From an uncultured Alloprevotella sp. (GTDB lineage: Bacteria > Bacteroidota > Bacteroidia > Bacteroidales > Bacteroidaceae): a stretch of 64,000 nucleotides of DNA. The stretch covers positions 1 through 64,000 of the forward strand of contig CALUNU010000006.1 in the NCBI GenBank assembly GCA_944322095.1, in the 5' to 3' direction. Made by a program: the position numbers and the translations under genes. The notes beneath the pieces are model-generated. The model was not told the origin of the DNA, made no database searches, and worked only from the letters and a program-made list of their open reading frames with translations. Shown piece after piece: positions 1 through 7,326 of this stretch. The first letter of the stretch is position 1; the number at the start of each line of letters is the position of its first letter.

Positions 1-420
1 ACGCGCCTTCCGCGGGTTCGCTGCGCTCACCCGCGGTTACAGAGTAGTGCGACCCCTGCGGGGCCGGCAGCTTCGCGGAATGCCTGTACAGATGTAGGCA
101 TGGGGACGGCGGTATCACAGCGACATGCTGCCGGGATGACGACGGGGACGACACCTGCACGCACACACGCGGTGAGCGTTCGACCCCCTTGGGGCCGATG
201 ATGATGAGGCACGCACCTTCCGCGGGTTCGCTACGCTCACCCGCGGCTATAGAGTAGTGCGACCCCTGCGGGGCCGGCAGCTTCGCGGAATGCCTGTACA
301 GATGTAGGCATGGGGACGGCGGTATCACAGCGACATGCTGCCGGGATGACGACGGGGACGACACCTGCACGCACACACGCGGTGAGCGTTCGACCCCCTT
401 GGGGCCGATGATGATGGGGC
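1..420. repeat. Two tandem copies of a 210-bp repeat
   Basis: Two directly adjacent, almost identical 210-bp units occupy 1-210 and 211-420. The unit may continue to the left of the window. Each carries a double hairpin at 10-65 and 220-275: a CCGCGGGT/ACCCGCGG stem with an 11-nt loop, the linker TTACAGAGTAGTGC (CTATAGAGTAGTGC in the second copy), and a GACCCC/GGGGCC stem. This is the family that makes up the large array at 54.7-57.6 kb. The rest of the unit is unique to this locus and ends in a GACCCCCTTGGGGCC hairpin followed by GATGATGATG. The identical 61-residue frames on the - strand of each copy reflect repetition of the DNA and are not evidence of a gene. Confidence 0.9.
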
Positions 421-479
421 ACGCACCCTCCTATGGGGGCGCCTGCCGCGCGGTGTGCCTATGGCTGCGACGAAGATGC

Positions 480-883
480 CTTAGCGGGGCCTTGCCCCGA
501 GCTGTGGCGGCAGGAATGCCGCCCCTCCTAAGGGCGCTGCTTTTTAACATGGAGAATCGATTATTTTCGAGCGCCTGCGCTCTTGCTCGCAAATACGCGA
601 AAATCAGAAATGTCTGATAATGAAACACATCCGTGCGACGCACCGCCGCAGGGACGGCTGAAAATGGGGTTTTCGCCACTATGTGGCACGTTTCGGAGCT
701 ATTTTTCCGCTGGAAAGTGGCCTTGGATCGAAAATTCCATCCCTTGGATCGGCGAATCCATGGGATGGAAATCGATTTCCATGGGATGTTTCGGCCGAGG
801 GGCCGCATGGACGGGCGGAAATCTCGCTAAAAGGCGGACGACGGTGGGCGTCCGCTTTAACGGTTTGACATATAGCGCACAGG
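480..883 (+). repeat. Dispersed intergenic element, copy A
   Basis: First of four near-complete copies of a roughly 0.4-kb element (others near 15.9, 25.4 and 39.0 kb). Landmarks in order: a GGCGGCAGGAATGCCGCC hairpin near 504; GAGAATCGATTATTTTCG near 552; an AAATACGCGAAAATCAGAAA tract near 590; a CGCCACTATGTGGCACG segment near 674; overlapping palindromes built from CCATGGGATGGAAATCG at 730-795; a hairpin of GGCGGACG and CGTCCGC near 832-858; and the terminus CATATAGCGCACAGG ending at 883. That terminus directly abuts the stop codon of the - strand xerD gene. Several frames stay open through it, as expected for a repeat, and no single frame is favoured. Confidence 0.85.
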
Positions 884-1858
884 TCATTTCCACCCCTCGT
901 CGTCGGGGCGGGGAGCGTCGGGGGCGGCGTCGCCGTCGGCGGGGGCGAGGCCGGGGGGATGGGGCATGTTGCGGGGGAAGTGTTCGAGAATCTGCTCGCG
1001 CAGAAACGTTTTGTCGATGTGGGTGTATATCTCGGTGGTGGCGATGCTCTCGTGGCCGAGCATGGCCTGGATGGCGCGCAGGTTGGCGCCCCCTTCGAGC
1101 AGGTGGGTGGCAAAGGTGTGGCGGAAGGTGTGCGGACTGATGGTCTTGGTGATGCCGGCCAGGGCGGCATATTGCTTGATGAAGTGGAAGACGGTGATGC
1201 GCGAGAGGTGGCGGTGGCGGCGGCGGCTCACGAAGACGTAGTCCTCCTCGCCGGGATAGGCCGTGATGTCGGCGCGCTCGACGGCCCAGGTGCGGAGCTC
1301 GTCGGTGGCGCGGGCCGAGATGGGTATCATGCGCTGCTTGCCGCCCTTGCCCGTGATGCGCACGTAGCCCTCGTCGAGGAAAAGGTCGGAAAAGCGCAGG
1401 TGGCAAAGCTCGCTCACGCGCAGGCCGCAGCTGTAAAGGAGCTCGATGACGGCGTGGTCGCGGGGGCCCTCGGGCTGCGAGAGGTCGATGGCGGCCAGGA
1501 TGCGGTCGACCTCGTTCAGGGTGAGCACGTCCGGCAGGTGCTTCCCTATTTTGGGCACTTCGAGCATTTCGGCCGGGTCGGCGTCGATGTATCCGTCGAG
1601 CAGGAGGAAGCAGTAGAACGAGCGCAAGGCCGAGACGGCGCGGGCGATGGAGCGGGAGGTGATGCCCAGCTCGTGGAGCGCCCAGGTGTACTGGTGCAGG
1701 CGGTCCAGGTCGGCGCCGAGCACGCCCAGCCCCTCGTCGTGCTGAAAGGAGGCGAAGCGCGTGACGTCGCGCAGGTAGGCTGCGCGCGTGTTGTCGGAGA
1801 GTCCGCGTTCGAGAATGACGTAGTCGCGATAGGCATCTATGATTTCATCATCGGTCAT
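884..1858 (-). CDS. xerD: Tyrosine recombinase XerD
   Basis: Site-specific tyrosine recombinase that works with XerC at dif to resolve chromosome dimers. The 324-residue product has an N-terminal core-binding (SAM-like) domain at about 1-100 and a catalytic domain at 110-295. All active-site residues are present: R147 in CGLRVSE, K171 in GKGGKQ, H243 and R246 in HTFRH, H269 in LGHES and the nucleophile Y278 in TEIYTH. XerD proteins usually end near residue 298; here about 25 extra Pro/Asp/Ala-rich residues follow. The stop codon touches the end of repeat element A, so the tail may have arisen from sequence next to the insertion (inference). Assignment as XerD rather than XerC or another integrase rests on length, the absence of integrase-specific domains and the housekeeping context. 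The gene is divergent from aroQ. Confidence 0.9.
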   Translation of the reverse strand: MTDDEIIDAYRDYVILERGLSDNTRAAYLRDVTRFASFQHDEGLGVLGADLDRLHQYTWALHELGITSRSIARAVSALRSFYCFLLLDGYIDADPAEMLEVPKIGKHLPDVLTLNEVDRILAAIDLSQPEGPRDHAVIELLYSCGLRVSELCHLRFSDLFLDEGYVRITGKGGKQRMIPISARATDELRTWAVERADITAYPGEEDYVFVSRRRHRHLSRITVFHFIKQYAALAGITKTISPHTFRHTFATHLLEGGANLRAIQAMLGHESIATTEIYTHIDKTFLREQILEHFPRNMPHPPGLAPADGDAAPDAPRPDDEGWK

Positions 1859-1936
1859 AGGCAGAAAATTTTTAAAGGAAAGGGGCGCCGCGCCGTCGGT
1901 GGCAACAAAGACGGAACGGGACGGGGAGAAAACCGG

Positions 1937-1981
1937 TTTTTTGCGTACCTTTGTAGCTCCCTACACAAAGGTACGCAAAAA
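1937..1981. promoter_or_regulatory. Symmetrical promoter region between xerD and aroQ
   Basis: TACCTTTG occurs on the + strand at 1946-1953 and on the - strand at 1974-1967, both matching the Bacteroidetes -7 consensus TAnnTTTG. They sit in the two arms of an inverted repeat (TTTTGCGTACCTTTGTAG and its complement around a 3-nt centre). Predicted starts would lie close together near 1960 and fire towards aroQ and xerD respectively. No good TTG box is visible upstream of either. The remainder of the 321-bp gap is leader sequence for aroQ containing a hairpin at 2065-2088. Confidence 0.55.
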
Positions 1982-2064
1982 TAAGCACATCCGCGCGCGC
2001 AGCGGACGCCGGCAGGCCCGGCACGATGGGAAGAATGCCGCGGCGGGGCAGGGCCCCGGGCGTG

Positions 2065-2088
2065 AGAGACGCGGTGAAGAGCGTCTCT
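2065..2088. repeat. AGAGACGC hairpin, diverged copy
   Basis: AGAGACGC, an 8-nt centre, then GCGTCTCT form a stem-loop in the aroQ leader. Closely similar 24-nt hairpins followed by the same short tract (ctctacgcggcg-acatc) occur at 16373-16396 and 25807-25830, each beside a copy of the dispersed element. This copy is isolated from a full element, although GC-rich sequence just before it resembles element flanks. Confidence 0.6.
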
Positions 2089-2179
2089 GCGTGGCGGACA
2101 TCGCCCTGCGGCTGCCTGCGTATGCCGGCGGACGGCTTCCCTCCCTCAAATTCACCCCGACATATTAACTCATACGGCC

Positions 2180-2626
2180 ATGAAGATACTCATAATGAAC
2201 GGGCCCAACCTGAACCGCCTGGGACGGCGCGAACCGTCGGTCTACGGGACGGCCACGATGGACGACTGCCTGGACGACCTGCGGCGGCGCTTTGCCGACG
2301 TGGAGCTGGCCTACTTCCAAAGCAACTCGGAGGGGGCGCTCATCGACCGCCTGCAAGCGGCGGCCGACGACGGCACGGAGGGCATCGTGCTCAACGCCGG
2401 GGCCTACACCCACACGTCGGTGGCCCTGCACGACGCCATCCGCTCGATCGACGTGCCCGTCGTCGAGGTACACCTCTCTAATATATACGCGCGCGAGGAC
2501 TTCCGCCACCGGTCGTACCTCTCGCCCGTGTGCCGCGGCACGATATGCGGCTTCGGCATGCGCTCCTACGCCCTGGCCGTCGAGGCGCTCACGGAGGAAG
2601 CCCCACCCGCCAGACGACAACAGTAA
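2180..2626 (+). CDS. aroQ: Type II 3-dehydroquinate dehydratase
   Basis: Converts 3-dehydroquinate to 3-dehydroshikimate, third step of the shikimate pathway, as a cytosolic dodecamer. The 148-residue length fits the type II family (about 145-150). The N-terminus MKILIMNGPNLNRLGRRE is the family signature with the catalytic Arg/Tyr region (Y22 in PSVYG), followed by FQSNSEGALIDRL, NAGAYTHTSVALHDA and VEVHLSNIYAREDFRHRS, which carries the catalytic His. First gene of a + strand series with pyk, the O-methyltransferase and rbfA; pyk starts about 20 bp downstream, so the two are probably cotranscribed from the promoter near 1950. Confidence 0.95.
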   Translation: MKILIMNGPNLNRLGRREPSVYGTATMDDCLDDLRRRFADVELAYFQSNSEGALIDRLQAAADDGTEGIVLNAGAYTHTSVALHDAIRSIDVPVVEVHLSNIYAREDFRHRSYLSPVCRGTICGFGMRSYALAVEALTEEAPPARRQQ

Positions 2627-2646
2627 AAAAACATAAACCACCCGGT

Positions 2647-4086
2647 ATGTACAAAAAGACAAAGATTGTTGCCACCATTTCAGACGCCCGCTGCGGCGTC
2701 GACCTCATACAGCACCTCTACGACGCGGGCATGAACGTGGTGCGCCTCAACACGGCCCACCAGGACGCCGCGGGCATGAAGCGCGTCATCGACAACGTGC
2801 GCGAGGTGTCGAGCCACATCGCCGTGCTCGTCGACACGAAAGGGCCCGAAGTGCGCACGACGGCCTGCGCGGCCCCCATCGCCTTTGAGCAGGGCGAGAC
2901 CGTGCGCATCGCAGGCGACCCCTCGTGCGAGACGACGCACGAGCGCATCGCCGTGACCTACCCCGCCTTTGCCAAAGACGTGGGCCCCGGGGCCCACGTG
3001 CTCATCGACGACGGCGACCTGGGCCTCATCGTCGAGGCACGCGACGGCGACGAGCTCGTGTGCCGCGTGGAGAACAGCGCCACGCTGGGAGCCCGCAAGA
3101 GCGTGAACGTGCCGGGCGTGCGCATCAACCTGCCCGCGCTGACCGAACGCGACAAGCGCAACATCGAGTTTGCCATCGATTACGACGTATCGTTCATCGC
3201 CCACTCGTTCGTGCGCAGCCGCGAGGACGTGGAGGCCGTGCGCGCCCTGCTCGACGCACGCGGCAGCGACATACGCGTCATCGCAAAAATAGAAAACCAG
3301 GAGGGCGTGGACAACATCGACGAGATCCTCGAAGCGGCCGACGGCATCATGGTGGCCCGCGGCGACCTGGGCATCGAGGTGCCGCAGGAGCTCATACCGG
3401 GCATACAGCGCCGCCTCGTGGCCAAGGCCATCCGCGCCCACAAACCCGTCATCGTGGCCACGCAGATGCTGCAAAGCATGATAAAGAACCCGCGCCCCAC
3501 GCGCACGGAGGTGACCGACATCGCCAACGCCGTGTACAGCCGCGCCGACGCCCTCATGCTGAGCGGCGAGACGGCCTATGGCGACTATCCCGTCGAGGCC
3601 GTGCGCGTCATGGCCTCGGTGGCCTGGCAGGCGGAGCGCGACCTGACGGACGACTTCGGCGACGTGGACATACCCCTCTCGGAGGCGCCCGACGTGACGG
3701 AGTTTTTCGCCAAAGAGGCCGTCATGGCCACCCGCAGCATGAAGCTCCGCGCCATCATCACCGACAGCTACTCGGGACGCACGGCGCGCTACGTGTCGTC
3801 GTTCCGCGGGCAGTGCACCATCCTGGCCATCTGCTACAAGGCGCGCACCGTGCGCCACCTGGCCCTCTCCTACGGCGTCTACGCCATCTACATGCCCATG
3901 AAGAGCTACGGCCACGAGTTTCTGCTGGCCGCCCTCAGGAAGCTCCTGAGCGACGGCGTGCTGCGGCCCGAAGACCGCATCTGCTACCTGGGCAGCCAGC
4001 GCAAGGAGCAACGCACCTCGTTCATGGAGATGAACATCGTGAAAAACATCTTCCAGACCGAGGGCGAGGAGACCCTGCCCAACTGA
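2647..4086 (+). CDS. pyk: Pyruvate kinase
   Basis: Catalyses phosphoenolpyruvate plus ADP to pyruvate plus ATP, the last step of glycolysis. The chosen start gives MYKKTKIVATISDARC, the normal N-terminus of the family; the frame is open further upstream but overlaps aroQ. The 479-residue product has the (beta/alpha)8 barrel with VVRLNTAHQ, VDTKGPEVRT, the inserted B domain (about 70-165) and the catalytic stretch IAKIENQEGVDNIDEIL followed by IMVARGDLGIEVP. MLSGETAYGDYPVEAV lies at the end of the barrel, and the C-terminal allosteric domain runs from about 350. The central conserved asparagine of the usual RLNFSHG is kept but the motif reads RLNTAHQ, as in many Bacteroidetes enzymes. Confidence 0.95.
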   Translation: MYKKTKIVATISDARCGVDLIQHLYDAGMNVVRLNTAHQDAAGMKRVIDNVREVSSHIAVLVDTKGPEVRTTACAAPIAFEQGETVRIAGDPSCETTHERIAVTYPAFAKDVGPGAHVLIDDGDLGLIVEARDGDELVCRVENSATLGARKSVNVPGVRINLPALTERDKRNIEFAIDYDVSFIAHSFVRSREDVEAVRALLDARGSDIRVIAKIENQEGVDNIDEILEAADGIMVARGDLGIEVPQELIPGIQRRLVAKAIRAHKPVIVATQMLQSMIKNPRPTRTEVTDIANAVYSRADALMLSGETAYGDYPVEAVRVMASVAWQAERDLTDDFGDVDIPLSEAPDVTEFFAKEAVMATRSMKLRAIITDSYSGRTARYVSSFRGQCTILAICYKARTVRHLALSYGVYAIYMPMKSYGHEFLLAALRKLLSDGVLRPEDRICYLGSQRKEQRTSFMEMNIVKNIFQTEGEETLPN

Positions 4087-4094
4087 CCACGCAC

Positions 4095-4736
4095 ATGACG
4101 GCGACGGAAACGACAGACGACTACATCCTGGCGCACATCACGCCCGAGGACGACTACCTGCACCGCCTATGGAGGGCCACCCACACGCAGCTGCTCTACC
4201 CGCGCATGGCCTCGGGCCACCTGCAAGGCTGCCTGCTCACGATGCTCACGCGCCTCATCGCGCCGGGCTGCGTGCTGGAAATAGGAACCTTCTCGGGCTA
4301 TTCGGCCCTGTGCATGGCCAAGGCAATGGCGCCCGGGGGCGTGGTGCACACCTTCGAGGTGAACGACGAACAGGAGGAGTTTACCCGCCCGTGGCTCGAA
4401 GGCTCGCCCTACCCCGCCCGCGTCGAGATGCACATCGGCGACGTGCTCGAGCTGCTGCCGGCCATGGACCTGACGTTCGACATGGCCTTTATCGACGGCA
4501 ACAAGCGGCAATATTGCGACTACTACGAGCTCGTCATGAGCCGCCTGCGGCCGGGGGGCTACATCCTGGCCGACAACACGCTGTGGGACGGCCACGTGGC
4601 CGACCCGGCCTACGACCACGACGCCCAGACACAGGGCATACGCCGCTTCAACGACCGCGTGGCCGAGGACGGGCGCGTGGAAAAGGTGATACTGCCCCTG
4701 CGCGACGGACTGACCCTCATACGACGCATACCCTGA
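4095..4736 (+). CDS. SAM-dependent O-methyltransferase, class I
   Basis: A 213-residue methyltransferase of the caffeoyl-CoA/catechol O-methyltransferase-like family (Methyltransf_3). SAM-binding motif I is VLEIGTFSGYSALCMAKA at about 60-77. The acidic FEVNDEQEEF end of strand 2 follows, then FIDGNKRQYCDYYELV (metal and substrate side) and GGYILADNTLWDGHV, where the Asp-Asn pair is the usual divalent-cation ligand. The natural substrate cannot be told from sequence. It starts 8 bp after pyk and precedes rbfA by about 57 bp, an order often seen in Bacteroidales (family knowledge). The overlapping + strand frame inside this gene is a shadow. Confidence 0.88.
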   Translation: MTATETTDDYILAHITPEDDYLHRLWRATHTQLLYPRMASGHLQGCLLTMLTRLIAPGCVLEIGTFSGYSALCMAKAMAPGGVVHTFEVNDEQEEFTRPWLEGSPYPARVEMHIGDVLELLPAMDLTFDMAFIDGNKRQYCDYYELVMSRLRPGGYILADNTLWDGHVADPAYDHDAQTQGIRRFNDRVAEDGRVEKVILPLRDGLTLIRRIP

Positions 4737-4793
4737 CGCCCCGGCACGTAGGCCGAGGGGCGCTACAAACCTGAACATCCAAACAAAAGAAAC

Positions 4794-5129
4794 ATGGAAA
4801 CGACAAGACAACAGAAAATAGCCCGCCTCTTGCAGAAAGAGCTGAGCGACATGTTCCGCCTGCAAACGCAGGGGATGCACGGCGTGCTGGTGACGGTGAG
4901 CACCGTGCGCATCAGCCCCGACATGAGCTACTGCCGCGCCTATCTGAGCGTGTTCCCCTCGGAAAAGAGCACGGAAATCGTAGAGAACATCAACAAGAAC
5001 GTCAAGACCGTGCGCTACGAACTGGGCAAGCGCGTACGCTACCAGCTGCGCATCATCCCCGAACTGAAATTCTTCGTGGACGACTCGCTGGACTATATCG
5101 ACCACATCGACGAACTGCTGCATAAATAA
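4794..5129 (+). CDS. rbfA: Ribosome-binding factor A
   Basis: Small 111-residue KH-like protein needed for 30S maturation and 16S rRNA 5' end processing, also tied to cold adaptation. The start METTRQQKIARLLQKELSDM is typical, with VTVSTVRISPDMSYCRAYLSVFP forming the core and YELGKRVRYQLRIIPELKFFVDDSLDY the C-terminal helix-turn-strand. Its stop codon is followed immediately by the start codon of the next gene (zero gap), so the two are translationally adjacent. Confidence 0.93.
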   Translation: METTRQQKIARLLQKELSDMFRLQTQGMHGVLVTVSTVRISPDMSYCRAYLSVFPSEKSTEIVENINKNVKTVRYELGKRVRYQLRIIPELKFFVDDSLDYIDHIDELLHK

Positions 5130-6350
5130 ATGAACTTCCCCTTCTTCGTGGCGCGGCGCTACCTCTTCTCGAAGAAAAGCCACAACGCCATCAACGTGAT
5201 TTCGGCCATATCGGTGGCTGGCATCGCCTTTGCCACGACGGCGCTGGTGTGTACGCTGTCGGTGTTCAACGGGTTTCACGACCTCATCGGGAGCCTCTAC
5301 ACGACGTTCGACCCGCAGCTGGCCGTGACGCCCGCAAAAGGCAAATTCATCGAAGCTCCCGACGAGGCCACGGCCAAGGTGAAGGCCGACGGGGACGTGG
5401 CCGTCGTGACGCAATGCCTGGAAGACCAGGCCCTCGTGCTCTTCTCGGGACAGCCGCTGGTGGTGACGCTCAAAGGCGTGGACGACAGCTTCGACGAATG
5501 TACCGACATACGCAACATCCTCTACGGCAACGGCAGCTACCTGCTGCATGCAGCCGACGTGGACTATGGCATACCGGGCATCGGCCTGGCCTATCAGTTT
5601 GGCGGAACCGACTACGGCAGCCTCACCATCTGTGCGCCGCGAAAGGGCGAGCGCATCAACATGGCCAACCCGTCGGACAACTTCAACGCCGAGCAGCTCG
5701 TTTCGCCGGGCGTTATCTTCGACGTTCACCAGCGGAAGTACGACGAAAACTACATTCTCTCATCGCTCGCCTTCGCCCAAAAGCTGTTTGAGCAGCCGGG
5801 GAAAATCACCTCGATTGAGCTCAAACTGCGCGAGGGGGCCAACGAAACGCGCGTCAAGGAGCGCCTGCGCGCCGCGCTGGGCCCCAACTACGCCGTGCTC
5901 GACCGCATGGAACAGCAACAGGAGGTGTTTGGCATCATGAACATCGAGAAAACCATCGCCTACCTCTTCCTGACGTTTATCCTGCTGGTGGCTTGCTTCA
6001 ACATCGTGGGCAGCATCTCGATGCTCATCATCGACAAACGCGACGACGTGGGCACGCTGCGCAACCTGGGCGTGGACGAACGGCGCATCGTGCGCATCTT
6101 CCTGTTCGAGGGTCGCCTCATCTCGGCGATGGGGGCCGTCATCGGCGTAAGCGTAGGCCTGCTGCTCTGCTGGATCCAGCAGGAGTTTGGCGTCATCAGC
6201 CTGGGCAACGGCGGAGAAAACTTCATCGTGCAGGCCTATCCCGTGAGCATACACGTCACCGACATCCTGCTCGTCTTCGCCACCGTGCTCGTGGTGGGAT
6301 TTGCCAGCGTGTGGTATCCCGTCAGGTATCTTTCAAAACGGTTGCTCTGA
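5130..6350 (+). CDS. LolC/LolE-type ABC transporter permease (FtsX/MacB fold)
   Basis: A 406-residue inner-membrane permease. It begins with NFPFFVARRYLFSKKSHNAINVISAISV, the signature of the LolC/LolE family, then one membrane segment (about 20-45), a large periplasmic domain (about 50-270) and three C-terminal membrane segments in an FtsX domain (about 275-400). In Proteobacteria these proteins extract lipoproteins from the inner membrane with the ATPase LolD. No ATPase lies beside it here, so its partner is unknown, as is common for the Bacteroidetes homologues next to rbfA. It ends just before a long hairpin and faces the folK fusion gene. Confidence 0.85.
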   Translation: MNFPFFVARRYLFSKKSHNAINVISAISVAGIAFATTALVCTLSVFNGFHDLIGSLYTTFDPQLAVTPAKGKFIEAPDEATAKVKADGDVAVVTQCLEDQALVLFSGQPLVVTLKGVDDSFDECTDIRNILYGNGSYLLHAADVDYGIPGIGLAYQFGGTDYGSLTICAPRKGERINMANPSDNFNAEQLVSPGVIFDVHQRKYDENYILSSLAFAQKLFEQPGKITSIELKLREGANETRVKERLRAALGPNYAVLDRMEQQQEVFGIMNIEKTIAYLFLTFILLVACFNIVGSISMLIIDKRDDVGTLRNLGVDERRIVRIFLFEGRLISAMGAVIGVSVGLLLCWIQQEFGVISLGNGGENFIVQAYPVSIHVTDILLVFATVLVVGFASVWYPVRYLSKRLL

Positions 6351-6353
6351 AAA

Positions 6354-6399
6354 AACAGACAATGGGTAATTGACGGTTATCAATTACCCATTGTCTGTT
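6354..6399. terminator. Perfect 20-bp hairpin between convergent genes
   Basis: AACAGACAATGGGTAATTGA pairs perfectly with its complement across the 6-nt loop CGGTTA. It sits 3 bp after the permease stop and 23 bp before the end of the convergent folK fusion. The stem is AT-rich and unusually long, with only a short A run on the left and no strong U tract on the right. A bidirectional terminator is the likeliest role, but the sequence is atypical for an intrinsic one. Confidence 0.65.
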
Positions 6400-6422
6400 C
6401 TGAATACGCCAGTCGTCCGTTG

Positions 6423-7322
6423 TCAATTCTCCAAGGTTTTGATATAAACGTTCGTGTCGCGACGCTCAAACCCCATCGAAACATAAAGCGCATTGGCGGC
6501 CCGACGGGCAGGCCGTGATGTGAGACAAAGAGCCGCCGCTCCCAAGCGGGCGGCCTCTCTTGTTGCCCGTTCCACCAAGGCACGGGCATAGCCCCGGCCA
6601 CGGCAGGAAGCATCGACCACGACGTCTTCGAGCCAGGCCTTGGTGCTCGTGGGCGAGGAGCAGAGGCAAAGCGTGGCCATGCCGCAAAGGGTGCCCTGTT
6701 CGTCGGCCACGGTGTAGAGGTGCGTCGTCTCGCGTGCCAGCAGGGCGGCCAGTGCGGCGGCGTCGATGGGGCGGGCCTTGGCGCTGAGCTGGGGCAGCAG
6801 GCGGTTGACGGCGGCGAGCAGCTCTTCCGTGGGGGCGGCCGCCCGGTCGATGCGGGGGCGGTTGAGCCGCCTGAGGAGCTCGGCCACGGTGACGCCCTCG
6901 GTGGGGTGCAAGGCCGCAGGGGCTATCTCGGCCAGCGGTTCGAGCACGAAGCGGCGCCCGGCCATGGCGGGATGGGGCAGGCAGAGGTCGGGCTCGCTGA
7001 CCACGACGCCATCGAGCATGAGCAGGTCGATGTCGATGGGGCGGTCGGCATAGCGTCCGTCGCGGCTCTTCGACGTGCGGCCCAAAAGGCGCTCTACCTC
7101 CTGCGTGGCACGCAGCAGCTGGCGCGGCGTGAGCTCCGTCTCGTAGGCCGCGGCGGCGTTGAGAAACTTGTGAGGCGAAACAAAGCCCACGGGCTCCGTT
7201 TCGTAAAACGAAGAGCACCCGACGCGACGGCCCAGCCGTCGGTCGAGTGCTTCAAGGGCTTGGCGCAGCGTTGCGGCGCGGCTACCTGTGTTGGCGCCCA
7301 AACTGATGTAGAGCAGGGGCAT
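6423..7322 (-). CDS. folK: HPPK (FolK) fused to a GNAT acetyltransferase domain
   Basis: The 299-residue protein joins two domains. Residues 1-160 are 6-hydroxymethyl-7,8-dihydropterin pyrophosphokinase of folate synthesis: YISLGANTGSR at 5-15, FYETEPVGF at 39-47, the catalytic GRYADRPIDIDLLMLDG at 89-105 and PHPAMAGRRFVLEPLAEIAP. Residues about 185-299 are a GNAT N-acetyltransferase with the acetyl-CoA loop RGRGYA at 241-246 and the usual ALYVSMGFERR end. HPPK alone is about 160 residues, so the GNAT half is additional. No stop or frameshift separates them. The start is taken at MPLLYISLGAN rather than 14 residues upstream because HPPKs start this way and the longer form would overlap queA. 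The acyl acceptor is unknown. Last gene of the ftsX-to-folK run, 4 bp after queA. Confidence 0.88.
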   Translation of the reverse strand: MPLLYISLGANTGSRAATLRQALEALDRRLGRRVGCSSFYETEPVGFVSPHKFLNAAAAYETELTPRQLLRATQEVERLLGRTSKSRDGRYADRPIDIDLLMLDGVVVSEPDLCLPHPAMAGRRFVLEPLAEIAPAALHPTEGVTVAELLRRLNRPRIDRAAAPTEELLAAVNRLLPQLSAKARPIDAAALAALLARETTHLYTVADEQGTLCGMATLCLCSSPTSTKAWLEDVVVDASCRGRGYARALVERATREAARLGAAALCLTSRPARRAANALYVSMGFERRDTNVYIKTLEN

Positions 7323-7326
7323 GACG

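Noticed and set aside
683..868. Conserved short frame (GTG/ATG, MARFG start) in all four copies of the dispersed element
   Set aside because: Other frames on both strands are equally conserved, the start codon varies, no ribosome site is constant and differences between copies do not favour synonymous sites. DNA repetition explains it, though a peptide cannot be fully excluded.
884..1858. Phage or integrative-element integrase
   Set aside because: Size, lack of an N-terminal AT-binding domain, absence of attachment sites and of other mobile genes favour housekeeping XerD.
2680..4011. Antisense frame over pyruvate kinase
   Set aside because: Pyruvate kinase is certain; the antisense protein is His/Ala/Val-rich without motifs.
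4167..5729. Antisense 520-residue frame over the methyltransferase, rbfA and permease genes
   Set aside because: It covers three well-supported + strand genes and has the composition of a shadow frame.
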